A stretch of DNA of 64,000 nt from an uncultured Parabacteroides sp. (GTDB taxonomy: Bacteria > Bacteroidota > Bacteroidia > Bacteroidales > Tannerellaceae). Location of the stretch: NCBI RefSeq assembly GCF_905196875.1, contig NZ_CAJJWO010000003.1:1-64000 (forward strand), in the 5' to 3' direction. How positions within the stretch are numbered: the stretch's first letter is position 1; every line of letters starts with the position of its first letter. Position numbers and translations under genes: made by a program. The notes beneath the pieces are model-generated. The model was not told the DNA's origin, ran no database searches, and saw only the letters and a list, made by a program, of their open reading frames with translations. Below, piece by piece: positions 1-9,400 of the stretch.

Positions 1-2
1 TG

Positions 3-461
3 GCAGACCGCGACACCGGACGTATGTTTAGCGACAAGATCCGGCAGGTCTATCTGGAGCTTCCCTGGTTTACAAAGGAAGCAGATGAATGTGAAACAGA
101 TTTTGAGCGTTGGCTCTATTTACTAAAGCATATGGATACATTAGAAAGAATGCCCTTCAAAGCACAAAAAGCCGTCTTCGACAAACTGCTCGAAGTGGCG
201 GATGTGGCTAATCTGAGCAAGGACGAGCGTGTCCTGTATGATGAAGCCCTGAAACGTTATCGCGATTATAAGAATACGATAGACTATGCGGAAGAGAGAG
301 GTTTGGAAAAAGGACTCAAGATAGGCGAAGAGAAAGGATTAGTCAAAGGTAAGGCTGAAGAACAACGTCAGATTGCTGCAAACTTGAAAAAGCAGGGAGT
401 TAATATTGAAACGATTGCCCAATGCACCGGTTTGTCGATCGAAGAAATAAAAGAATTGTAA
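3..461 (+). CDS. Rpn/PD-(D/E)XK nuclease family transposase, C-terminal part (5' end outside window)
   Basis: The open frame runs off the left edge, with ADRDTGR read in frame before the first visible Met at 24, so this is the end of a longer gene. The visible 145 residues hold a helical region with a WLYLLKH-like stretch, then a charged segment of repeated GLEKGxxxGEEKG type, then a short C-terminal helix-turn-helix-like tail ending in IEEIKEL. That tail architecture is typical of Bacteroidetes Rpn-family (recombination-promoting nuclease/putative transposase) proteins, in which the PD-(D/E)XK catalytic core is N-terminal. The core is not visible here, so activity cannot be judged. A hairpin terminator follows directly. 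Confidence 0.75.
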   Translation, partial: ADRDTGRMFSDKIRQVYLELPWFTKEADECETDFERWLYLLKHMDTLERMPFKAQKAVFDKLLEVADVANLSKDERVLYDEALKRYRDYKNTIDYAEERGLEKGLKIGEEKGLVKGKAEEQRQIAANLKKQGVNIETIAQCTGLSIEEIKEL

Positions 462-484
462 TTGGTTTATACTATAATATTGAA

Positions 485-526
485 TCAGCAAAGCTTCGGA
501 TAATTCTGAAACTTTGCTGATTTATC
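485..526 (+). terminator. Rho-independent-type hairpin after the Rpn gene
   Basis: A 9-bp perfect stem (TCAGCAAAG at 485-493 pairing with CTTTGCTGA at 512-520) encloses an 18-nt loop and is followed by TTTAT. It lies 24 bp after the stop codon of the Rpn-type gene. Confidence 0.6.
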
Positions 527-898
527 ATTGATAGTTTGAATAAGAATACAATTGAATGATAGAACACCTCTGTTCCTTTGTTAAATCACTGTATAAATCC
601 GCAATAGTATTATCACTCGTCTTTTTTCGGAATAAATCTGGACAAGTCGCCTTGATCCAGTCGCAAAAATACAGAAAAAACATAATATCAGCTTGTTCCG
701 CCTTATTTTTATCGTCTGGGAACAAAATGGCAACGTCCTTTTAATAGGAGTTGCCTACATCTGTTCTTCTGCTGTTTAAACTTTAGTTTTCTCCTATAGA
801 AACTTTTACCTCGCTCTATCTCTCTCCATTGAAAGGTGAAGATGGTATATATAGTGGTAAATGATTGGGAATAATTGTAGATAATATGAACTTATTTC
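527..898. other. Gap of about 370 bp, possibly a decayed gene
   Basis: No convincing intact gene. A minus-strand frame at 525-725 encodes 66 residues rich in K, D and E, but it has only a TTG at its beginning; its first ATG is 14 codons in. It could be the remnant of a small gene. The opposite-strand frame at 556-744 looks like its shadow. From 745 to 898 I see only AT-rich sequence with a short inverted repeat (AGTTT/GAAACT) near 785-805. Confidence 0.3.
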
Positions 899-2140
899 CT
901 ATCTATGAAACGTCGGATACTTGTTATGGAACCGGTATCCGATACCCAGCATCAGATAGTTAGGAGTATGGAAGTTTTGCAGGTTATATCCGATATGGAT
1001 GAATGAGCTTCGGGTAACCTCGATTTTGAGGGCCAGTACCTGGTAAAGGCCTTTCAGGTCGCCACCCCGGTGGATCACATTTCCTCCCAGGCCGATGCCG
1101 ACAGTGAAATAAGGCATCACATACTCTGCTCTGGCAGAAAGTCCCAGCGCCATCTGGTAACTGAGCGGCGGACGGTAAAAACGATCGGAAGAATATTGGT
1201 CGGCATAAATATTGGCACTTTCATCATAGACACCGTCCAACGATACACCTGCCCGGAAGTTATACCCGAAATTATACATCGGATTAATGTTGAATCCTGC
1301 TACGGCAAAAGCCCCTGGAGCGGCAACTTGTCCCTCTCCGACATATACCCCTTTCCGTCGCCAGGAACCGAACAAAACGACGTCATAACTGATATGGCGG
1401 GGGAAATTCGGTACGGGTGACCGGAAGAAAGGTTTGGAGAAGCAATCGCCATTCCTGTTGAAGTTGTATACCAATCCTACTTTTAATCCGATCGTATTCA
1501 GCCCGGCATTTGGAAACCGGGTGTTACCATTCGAGAAATGCGTTAAATCTACACCGGCTGTCAGGTCTATCTGCTTCGAAAGCATATAGTTCAGGTAAAA
1601 GTTGGTGTTGATATAGGCATTTATTTTCGATCCGATCACTTTGTTGTATGAATTCTCGTATTCATCAAAGGGCTTCCAGCCGAACGATACTCCGAAGTTC
1701 CACTCATAATTAAAAGATAAGCGTGGGTTGAACCGAGCGATCCGGGCTCCCTGGAAGAGATAGAGGGCTATCGGGCTTCCTAGTTCTTCTTTACTCTCTA
1801 AAGAATAATAAGCCAATCCGATACCCTGGTAAGCACCTCTGTAAATCCGGTCGGTATAACTGTTCGGATAGTACTGGAAAGAGTATTTCAAATGGGCGGA
1901 AATCGATTGGTCGATTGTTTTATTATACCTGTTATCTCCCCGCAGAAAAGAGTTGGTAGGGAAAATATAAGTCGGTCGGCCGTCGATTCCCAGCCGGTGA
2001 ATCAATCGCCGTGAATAAGCAACGGAGTCTACTCCGCCTCCCGGTACATTCTCATTGTTTCTATTTTCTGCAAGTGCTATATCAGACAAGAAAAGCATGG
2101 TAATCAAAACGACCATTACTTTCAACCTCTCTATTTCCAT
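899..2140 (-). CDS. Acyloxyacyl hydrolase / PagL-like lipid A 3-O-deacylase family outer membrane protein
   Basis: The 413-residue product has a signal peptide ending near ALAENRN and a beta-rich body with alternating aromatic strands, ending in a YRFHNKYPTFHR tail. Residues 201-203 form the His-x-Ser of a THFSNGN motif, followed by FPNAGLNTIGLKVG. This matches the His/Ser catalytic region of PagL-type deacylases, outer membrane beta-barrels that remove 3-O-linked acyl chains from lipid A. It is much longer than Pseudomonas PagL (about 150 aa), as usual for Bacteroidetes members, so the substrate is not certain. The start is the ATG at 2140; an upstream GTG at 2152 gives a poorer signal peptide. 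It lies 108 bp downstream of the ECF operon on the same strand. Confidence 0.75.
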   Translation of the reverse strand: MEIERLKVMVVLITMLFLSDIALAENRNNENVPGGGVDSVAYSRRLIHRLGIDGRPTYIFPTNSFLRGDNRYNKTIDQSISAHLKYSFQYYPNSYTDRIYRGAYQGIGLAYYSLESKEELGSPIALYLFQGARIARFNPRLSFNYEWNFGVSFGWKPFDEYENSYNKVIGSKINAYINTNFYLNYMLSKQIDLTAGVDLTHFSNGNTRFPNAGLNTIGLKVGLVYNFNRNGDCFSKPFFRSPVPNFPRHISYDVVLFGSWRRKGVYVGEGQVAAPGAFAVAGFNINPMYNFGYNFRAGVSLDGVYDESANIYADQYSSDRFYRPPLSYQMALGLSARAEYVMPYFTVGIGLGGNVIHRGGDLKGLYQVLALKIEVTRSSFIHIGYNLQNFHTPNYLMLGIGYRFHNKYPTFHR

Positions 2141-2248
2141 ACGCCGCTCCACTCGTTTGTTATTTGATTCATGTAAAGGGATAGGTCCCCTATATTTCGC
2201 AAATATAATATTTTGAAGCGGTTAGATAGCCTATTATGTATTCTTTTT

Positions 2249-2710
2249 TTATTTATCCATCTTTTGGGTGATCTCCTGTATGTCCTGGAGGGTGAAGTTT
2301 CCTACTAGCTGGATAACGCTGAAACTTTTATCCGTGTCGGCCAGCATGATAAGTTCGCTGATCAAGTCTCCTTTTTGTTTTACATAGAAAGTAGCACGGG
2401 TGTTGCCATCTTTTACACGCATTAATTCTTCGTGGTCTTTACTGATCAGCCCTTTAAAGTCTTTGCGCATGTTTTCTTTTTTGGTGTTATCTTCGGTCGA
2501 GAGCACTTGCAGGCCTTCTATCTTACCTTTCATGTTCATCAGGTTGAGGCCATTGGTTTCGAAGTTGGGCATCATCTGGAACATTTTCTTGGAGATATAG
2601 ACGGAGGTGACGTTATCCATTTCGGAGTATTTGTCGAAAAGCTTGTTTTGTGCAAAGCAGATGCTTGTGCAGCACAGAAAGAGAATGAGCAATATATTTT
2701 TAGTTTTCAT
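2249..2710 (-). CDS. DUF4252 domain-containing secreted protein
   Basis: A 153-residue protein with a cleavable signal peptide (MKTKNILLILFLCCTSICFAQ) and a DUF4252-type body: the pattern NVTSVYISKKMFQMMPN, a central helix, and a C-terminal IQLVGNFTLQDIQEIT segment. The molecular role of the family is unknown; the product should be periplasmic. It starts 4 bp after the anti-sigma gene stop and is the last gene of a four-gene operon. It is paralogous to the operon's first gene at 3611-4057. Confidence 0.8.
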   Translation of the reverse strand: MKTKNILLILFLCCTSICFAQNKLFDKYSEMDNVTSVYISKKMFQMMPNFETNGLNLMNMKGKIEGLQVLSTEDNTKKENMRKDFKGLISKDHEELMRVKDGNTRATFYVKQKGDLISELIMLADTDKSFSVIQLVGNFTLQDIQEITQKMDK

Positions 2711-2714
2711 CTTG

Positions 2715-3116
2715 TTAGTCTTTTAAATGTTTGTTCAGGATATTGTTTACTTTATTCATTTCCTGTTGAGCTTCGTTTACCTGTTCGATGCCCTTGTTCA
2801 GGTTTACAGACATGAAAGCGAGTGCTTTTTGGGCGGCGATGGCGGCTTCCTGCGGATTAGTATACGTGTCTGCCAGCTGATTTTCCTTCTCGGGGGCGAC
2901 AAACTGGAAGATACCTACGCATAACAGTGCGACGGCAGCGGCTCCGCTGAACCAATAGAGGGAACGACGGCGGAAAGATGAGCGCATCGTCTCTTTCTTT
3001 TCGGTGGTAGCCCAGGCATCTATCTGCTGTTCCAACCGCTCGGAAAGTCCTTCCGGCAATATCTGATCCTCCTGGAGAACCTTGTCGATTAATTCATCTA
3101 TCTGTTTATCGTTCAT
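2715..3116 (-). CDS. Putative anti-sigma factor (single-pass membrane protein)
   Basis: A 133-residue protein with a cytoplasmic acidic N-terminus (NDKQIDELIDKVLQ), a basic patch, one transmembrane helix (YWFSGAAAVALLCVGIFQFV) and a periplasmic helical tail rich in Q and N. It overlaps the end of the ECF sigma gene by 11 bp, the usual arrangement for translational coupling of sigma and anti-sigma. I use the ATG at 3116; the longer frame begins with TTG at 3134. No FecR or zinc-binding ZAS motif is visible, so the assignment rests on topology and position. The tail may be what DUF4252 proteins act on, but that is inference. Confidence 0.65.
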   Translation of the reverse strand: MNDKQIDELIDKVLQEDQILPEGLSERLEQQIDAWATTEKKETMRSSFRRRSLYWFSGAAAVALLCVGIFQFVAPEKENQLADTYTNPQEAAIAAQKALAFMSVNLNKGIEQVNEAQQEMNKVNNILNKHLKD

Positions 3117-3624
3117 ATCCGTATAATTTTTCAAATTGTTCCCTGATTACTTTTCGTGCCCGGGAAAGTAGCACGCGTATGTTTACGGCACTCAGGCCGG
3201 TTATTCGTTCTATCTCATCCATCGAGCAATCTTCGATACCTCTCAGTCTGATCACTTGCCGTTGGTTTTCGGGTAACCGGTTGATCAACTGCCTGATCTG
3301 TAGCTCCTTGTCTTTTGTTTCCAGTTCCTTCTCCGGTGAGGAGCCGGCGGTCAGTGTAAATACGCTTTCAATATCTTCTTCCCGGCGGTTAGCCTGGGGT
3401 GACCGGAGAAAATCGAGACAGAGGTTTTTGACCAATGTGACACAGAAGGCTTCCGGATTCTCTATGTCGGGCAAGTCATCCCGCTTATTCCATAGTTTAT
3501 AGTAAGCATCCTGAAGGATATCTTCTGCATCCGATTTGTTATCGACAAGTGCATAAGCAATTCGAAAAAGCTTGGGGTGGAAGGAAAGGAACTTTCGTTT
3601 GAAGCTCTCATTATCCATTCCCAT
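3106..3624 (-). CDS. ECF RNA polymerase sigma-70 factor
   Basis: A 172-residue sigma factor with region 2 (HPKLFRIAYALVDNKSDAEDILQDAYYKLW), a short linker, and region 4 (LPENQRQVIRLRGIEDCSMDEIERITGLSAVNIRVLLSRARKVIR) containing the helix-turn-helix for the -35 element. It would direct core RNA polymerase to its regulon when released from the anti-sigma factor encoded downstream. It overlaps the preceding DUF4252 gene by 14 bp and the following anti-sigma gene by 11 bp, so the four genes form one tightly packed operon. Confidence 0.9.
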   Translation of the reverse strand: MGMDNESFKRKFLSFHPKLFRIAYALVDNKSDAEDILQDAYYKLWNKRDDLPDIENPEAFCVTLVKNLCLDFLRSPQANRREEDIESVFTLTAGSSPEKELETKDKELQIRQLINRLPENQRQVIRLRGIEDCSMDEIERITGLSAVNIRVLLSRARKVIREQFEKLYGYER

Positions 3625-4057
3625 GATCTTTCATCACTTTATCTATATCGGATTGTTTGATTTTGCCTTTGATACGTACCAGGGCATTGCTGTTGCCGGT
3701 GGTAAGGACTACAAGTTCGCGGATCATATCATTTTCGATGCGTACCAGAACCTTTGTACGGCTGTCTTTTTCGTTAGAGGTGACCATCGTTTCAAACAGC
3801 GGGTCTTTCAACTCTTTGATTGCTTTCTCAAAACGTTCTTTCACTTCTCTTTTGCAATCGCCGAACTCAAGTACTTCGATGCCGTTAACCCCCATTGTCT
3901 CTGTGAACATACTGGCAAGTTTCATAGTTATATTACCTATCTTGACATGGTTGATCTGTTCTATTTTGGAGAACTCGTTGAACAATTGGTTCATTGTCTG
4001 GCTGTTTCCTACCTGGCAGATCACTAGTAGCGCCAGGATAACAAAGTATCGTTTCAT
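3611..4057 (-). CDS. DUF4252 domain-containing secreted protein, first gene of ECF operon
   Basis: A 148-residue protein with an N-terminal signal peptide (MKRYFVILALLVICQVGNSQ) followed by a DUF4252-like body (MNQLFNEFSKIEQINHVKIGNITMKLA and a C-terminal VRIKGKIKQSDIDKVM). It is similar in size and layout to the last gene of the operon at 2249-2710, so the sigma/anti-sigma pair is flanked by two secreted DUF4252 paralogues. That conserved pairing suggests envelope sensing, but no biochemical function is known to me. Confidence 0.8.
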   Translation of the reverse strand: MKRYFVILALLVICQVGNSQTMNQLFNEFSKIEQINHVKIGNITMKLASMFTETMGVNGIEVLEFGDCKREVKERFEKAIKELKDPLFETMVTSNEKDSRTKVLVRIENDMIRELVVLTTGNSNALVRIKGKIKQSDIDKVMKDHGNG

Positions 4058-4215
4058 CTTTCTATTGAATTAAATGATTACTAATTCTGTTTGTTCCAGC
4101 CTTTCCTCGTGCGCACTTCGGAGAGGCTTCATAAGGTAGACGGGAACAGAGAATAAGTTGTTACAAAGAAAGAGAAAAAAATAATGCGGCAATGTATTAA
4201 TAGGGCAATGTCCAA

Positions 4216-5127
4216 TTATTTTGAGACGGTTGCTTTATCCTTACTTTCCGCTATTTCAACGAAATAGACACTCGAACAGATCAGTGCGATGGCGATCATT
4301 TGGTACCAGCTGAAACGATCCTGGCCGATGGAGAGGGAGACGATGGTGGCAACGATCAATATAATGTAGCCGTATAAAGCGACCAGCGTAGTGCTCAGGT
4401 ATTTGAGGCCTATCGGAATCAGAAGATAACTGATCGTGGTAGGAAAGATAAGGACAAACATCAGGATAAGGAAAGGTTGCCATTCGAAATGACTGAACAA
4501 ATGGCCGTGGAAACCGGTGAAAGCCATGACGATCAGGGATGAAACAGCCGCTCCCAGGAAACTATACCGCAACATATTGAGCGAACTGACCTTGCCCAGT
4601 ACGATATTGCTTATAATAAGGTAGGCTGCATAAGCGATCGAGCTGAGTAAACAGAGCATATTGCCCGTAAAAGCGTCCGAAGCCAGATCGTCGCTTTTCT
4701 GGGTCATGATGCAGAGCAATGCGCCGCCCAGCCCGATTACAATACCGATCACTTTCATCGCCGTGATCCGTTCCCTGAGGAAGATGACCGACAGGATAAA
4801 TACCCAGATCGGTTGCAGGCTGCTGAACAGCGAACTGGATACCGGTGTCGTCTTGCTGACTCCTATCAGGTAGAAGAACATAAAGCCGTACAGCCCGATC
4901 GCCCCCAGCAGGAACAGGGTGATCTTCTCCCGCCGGGTCGTCTTCTCTTGTTTCCAGAACAGGCTGATGATCCAGAATACCGCCGCAGCGAATACACAAC
5001 GGAACATAACACCTGTCAGCGGAGCGATCCATAAGGGTAGGAGATATTTAAGTGCATTTGCATTCAGACCGCTAAAGGTTTTCGATACGATCATACTAAG
5101 GTTGGCTTCTATCTTTTTATTCTTCAT
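4216..5127 (-). CDS. EamA/DMT-family transporter
   Basis: A 303-residue inner-membrane protein with about ten hydrophobic helices in two repeated EamA halves, including the family hallmark VSSSLFSSLQPIWVFILSVIFLRERI near the end of the first half and TTLVALYGYIILIVATIVSL in the second. Members export small metabolites such as amino acids or nucleosides; the substrate cannot be predicted here. It lies 15 bp downstream of the MFS gene on the same strand, so both are probably co-transcribed behind the PUL 1 regulator gene. An imperfect stem-loop region lies between this gene and the ECF operon (4096-4150). Confidence 0.85.
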   Translation of the reverse strand: MKNKKIEANLSMIVSKTFSGLNANALKYLLPLWIAPLTGVMFRCVFAAAVFWIISLFWKQEKTTRREKITLFLLGAIGLYGFMFFYLIGVSKTTPVSSSLFSSLQPIWVFILSVIFLRERITAMKVIGIVIGLGGALLCIMTQKSDDLASDAFTGNMLCLLSSIAYAAYLIISNIVLGKVSSLNMLRYSFLGAAVSSLIVMAFTGFHGHLFSHFEWQPFLILMFVLIFPTTISYLLIPIGLKYLSTTLVALYGYIILIVATIVSLSIGQDRFSWYQMIAIALICSSVYFVEIAESKDKATVSK

Positions 5128-5142
5128 ACTGTATACTGTTGT

Positions 5143-6378
5143 TTATGCTTTTTTATAACTGTCGTTAAACAGGAACGAATCTTGTTTTATATAGGCCCAT
5201 ACAGCGGCGATCAATGCGATGATCATATTCAGGATAAAGGGGAACTGTTGCGAGCTGACGTTGAACAGAGACTGGAATAAGTCGATGATAAAGGGACAAA
5301 GCAAGATTGCGAGATAGTTCATCGACATGACGAATGCCAGTGCCAGAGTGATCTTGTTGGGTAACGCGGTGCGGGTTGTTTTATCGTAGGCGATGGGCTG
5401 TACTACGCCGTAGCCGAAACCGATCAGGATACATCCTAGTCCGATTAGCCATTCCGTACGCGAAATAAGGATCAGTCCCATTCCTGCTGCCACGAGGAGC
5501 AGGCAGTAGAACTTCGTTTTCTTTTTCCACGATGCCACGATGCGGTTCAGGAAGAATCCCGGAGTCATAATAGCCAGAAAGAAAAGGGAGATCATAATGC
5601 CGGAATTGCCGCTGGTAAAATGATAGGATTTCATCAGGAAAGGCAGATTGAAGGTGACTATTACCACCAGATAGGTGATCAGTCCGTAGAATGACATGAT
5701 CTGCAACAGGTGGTTTACCTGTATGCCGCTTTTGCCGTAAGCGGTGTCCGATGGATTGGAATCGGGGAGGATAACGTCGGCCGGTTTTATCTCCGAAGTA
5801 TCGAGTGTCATGTTACTTTTTAGGTAGTAAGACAGGACGATGGAGATCAGTGGAAACAAATAAACGACAAACGGAAGGTGCCAGTTGATCTCGGCCAGAT
5901 AGCCGGTCAAACTTGTTGCCATTACCAGGGTGATGTTAGTGATGGCTGAACTGTATCCGAATTGTTTTGTCCGATATCCACCGGTGAAAAAGTGAGAGAT
6001 AAGCCCGGTTGACAAGGGAACGATTAATCCGGACCCTATGCCCAGCAGTGCACTTACAGCGATCAGTTGCCACATTTTGCCGGATAACAGATACAGCAGG
6101 CCGCTTAATGAGAATATAACCAGACCGATCTGTAGTAATTTTATAATGTTGATCTTTTCAGTCAGCTTTCCCGATAGGATTATAAACGGAATGATAAGCA
6201 ATGAAGGCAGTGATGAGAGCATTTGGATGTCGAGCTCAGTCGATCCCGGGAATATGGTCGAAAGCTTTCCTAAAATGGGGGATACGGCAAGTCCAGGGAG
6301 TGCGTTGAGTGCCGAGATAGACCATATACCGATCAATGTGATAAGAGGAATAGTCCCCTGTCCGGTTTGTACTTTCAT
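5143..6378 (-). CDS. Major facilitator superfamily transporter
   Basis: A 411-residue protein with about twelve hydrophobic segments and an MFS-like layout: a first helix pair beginning IPLITLIGIWSISALNALPGLAVSPILGKL, a short charged loop KLTEKINIIKLLQ, and a long central cytoplasmic loop before VNHLLQIMSFYG. The substrate is unknown; such genes next to PULs can import released monosaccharides or export toxic products. I chose the ATG at 6378 because the longer frame begins with TTG at 6411. The gene starts 60 bp after the hybrid regulator stop and is followed within 15 bp by a DMT transporter. Confidence 0.8.
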   Translation of the reverse strand: MKVQTGQGTIPLITLIGIWSISALNALPGLAVSPILGKLSTIFPGSTELDIQMLSSLPSLLIIPFIILSGKLTEKINIIKLLQIGLVIFSLSGLLYLLSGKMWQLIAVSALLGIGSGLIVPLSTGLISHFFTGGYRTKQFGYSSAITNITLVMATSLTGYLAEINWHLPFVVYLFPLISIVLSYYLKSNMTLDTSEIKPADVILPDSNPSDTAYGKSGIQVNHLLQIMSFYGLITYLVVIVTFNLPFLMKSYHFTSGNSGIMISLFFLAIMTPGFFLNRIVASWKKKTKFYCLLLVAAGMGLILISRTEWLIGLGCILIGFGYGVVQPIAYDKTTRTALPNKITLALAFVMSMNYLAILLCPFIIDLFQSLFNVSSQQFPFILNMIIALIAAVWAYIKQDSFLFNDSYKKA

Positions 6379-6437
6379 ATTTTGTGCATTTAAGTTTTCC
6401 TCTATAAACAAAATGCTGAGAATGAAAGTTTAGCGAC

Positions 6438-9400
6438 TTACTCCTGTCTTTTCAGATTTTCTCTGAATTGTGTTGGTGTAACTCCTTTAATCTGTTTGAA
6501 GGTCGTACTGAAATATCGCTGGTAAGCGAAACCTACTTCGTCTGATATTTCTGTGATACTTAATTGCGAATGTGTCAGTAGTTGTACTGCTTTTTCAATG
6601 CGTATCCGGTTGATGTAATCGTTTGCTCCTATACCAGTCAATGCCTTGATCTTATTGTAAAGAGAGGTGCGGCTCATTGCCATCTGGTCGGTCAGAAAGG
6701 CAATATCCAGCTTAGAGTCATTCAGATTATCATTGATTACTTTGCTTAGTTTAAGCAGGAATTCTTCATCTATATTGTTCGGTTGGTTAGGTCTTAACTC
6801 TGCAACATAGCTGATGTCCATGTATTTTTGCTTGATGATCTCCCGGTTTTTCAACTGATTTCTGATAACTGTTATCAATAGATCGAGTTCGAAAGGTTTG
6901 CTTATGTAAGCATCTGCTCCCAGGTTATATCCGATTTGGGTACTGTCTGAGTCGCCACGGGCGGTAAGCAGTATGACCGGGATGTGACTGGTATGGATAT
7001 TCTGTTTGATGTTTTTACATAATTCATATCCATCCATACGGGGCATCATGATGTCGCTGACAATGATGTCCGGCTGTTTGTTTTGGATAACTTCCATTGC
7101 ATTTATGCCGTCTTCAGCAGTATAGATGGCTTTAAATCCCCATAATTCATTTTTCAGGAAGGTGCGTAGCTCCTGTTTGTCTTCTACAATCAATACCGTA
7201 TAGTTTTCGGTAGAAATTTGGGTCATGATGGTTTCTTCGGGGATGGTTATGTTATTCCCGTTGTCATAGAGCAGGATAGAGGTATCTGTTTTTTCCTCCT
7301 GCTCTGCATGTAAAGGTAATTCGAAATAAAAGGTGGCTCCTTTGTCTTCATTATTATATGCTCCGATCTTACCTCTGTGCATTTCGATCAGTGCTTTGGC
7401 ATACGAGAGGCCGATACCGCTGCCATGTTGGTCATGGTTTCCCTGATAGAAAGGTGTGAAGAGTTTATGGGTATCTACATTACTTAATCCGATACCCTGG
7501 TCGCTGACTGTTATGCGGATGTTTTCCCTGATTGTTTTGGTGGCGACTGTTACCTGAGTATTAGGGAAGGTAAACTTCAGTGCGTTCATCAGAAGGTTAG
7601 ACAGTACGATTTCGCATTTTGCCTTGTCGAAAGAAAGGGTGTCGATGGTATCGTCAAGATGATAAACCAGCGTAATTTGTTTGGCTTCGAATTCGTTTCT
7701 GAAGTCTTCACAGACCGATTTGATCCATTCGTTCAGTAGATACGGCTTTTTGCGCAGGATGTTTTTATCTTCTTTTATCTTATTGATGTCGAGCACCATG
7801 TTAATCAGGTTTTTCATCTGACAGGCCTGGTTGTAAACGCTCGTTAGTTGTTGCGTCATTACCTCCGACTCTGGTTGCTTCTTTGCATCCAGTAAACGTT
7901 TGAGGGGAGCGCAGATCAATGTAAGTGGAGTACGTAGTTCGTGACTGATGTTTATCAGGAAGTGAATACGTTCTTCACTGGCTTTCTCTTTATGCTCTTT
8001 TATCTGTAATGAAAGTTTTAATTCTTTCCTTCTGATAATATTGCGGATAATAGTAAATGTGACACAGACGATTAGTAGGAGCAGGCCTGTAATAACCCAT
8101 GTGTTTCTGTACCAGGGAGGGGTGACGGTGATTCGAAGTAGCTCCTGACTGGGACTCCAGTCGCCGTTTTTAGTATTACAGGAAACTCGTATTGAATAAT
8201 CACCCGGAATCAATGTGCTTAGGGTGAGGGCATGGCTATACGACTCGGTATAGGAACTGTTGGGGCCAACAATATTGTATTGGAAAATCCTTTTCCTGAA
8301 TACATCCTTTTCTTTGGAGATCACTTTGATTACCACTGAAGAATGGTTCCAGGGTATTTTAATCTCTTTCTGGGTTTCCAGCAGTTTGGGAGATAAAGAA
8401 CTGCCGTCTACCAATACATCCATTAATTCGAGTTTCAGGGGATGTTCGTCTTCGATAGATATCTTTTTGTTTATTTTGACCAGTCCGTATACTCCGCCGA
8501 AGTAGATATTTCCGGCAATGGAGGTGGGGGGATAGGCAAAAGGCAACTCGTTGGGTTGGAATCCATCCGACTCCCCCCAAATTGTAAATTTGTTCTTTTC
8601 GGTGTGATAGGAGAATAGCATATTTTGTGCTCCGATCCACAGGCGGTTTTCGTCGTCGAGTAGCAGGGTCGAAACATTATAAAAGAGTTGTGTTTCTATT
8701 TTTTGGTAAACTCCGGTTTTGGAGTCGTAGCAGCTGAGCCCATTGTCTGTTCCCAGCCAGAATTTACCATTTTTGTCGCGACAAGCGGCTTTTATCGTCT
8801 CGTTTTTGTTAATCGAAAATATGGCCTGCAGACTGTCATTTTTGTGCTGAACTTCAAATAGTTCATTATTATTGATCAGATAGGCGGCGTCATCTGTAAA
8901 TCCGATCAATACCAGTCCGCCCAAATAGTCCAGATCTGTTTTGAAGGATGAGAAAGTATTTTTCTCCGTATCATAAATATAGGCATAGTTTGACAGAATA
9001 TATATTTTGTTTTTAGATACCCGGTTGGCATAGGTGATATAGAGTGACTGATAGATTTTCTGGTTTATTTCGGAGTTCATAATGATAAATGGTCGGCGGC
9101 TGCCTGTCTTTTTATTGAATAAGTAAGGTTCTTTACCATACAGGCAGAGTAGTAACTCCGTATCCGAGTAATCGGTGATCGAAACGATTTTCTCGTTGTA
9201 GGTATTGGGGTAATGTTGGAATGTATTCTCAAAGGGGTTATAACGGTTGATGCCGCCTCCATCCGTTCCTATCCACAGGATACCATCTTTATCTTCAAAC
9301 AAACTGATGACCGTTTTTTCGCTCAAGCCGTATGTACTACCCAAAGCCACATCCTTATATGTTTTTATAAAGACTTCTTGTACACCGATGATACCGCCAC

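Noticed and set aside
556..744. 62-residue plus-strand protein
   Set aside because: Composition is poor, there is no ribosome-binding context, and it is antisense to a slightly better but also doubtful minus-strand frame.
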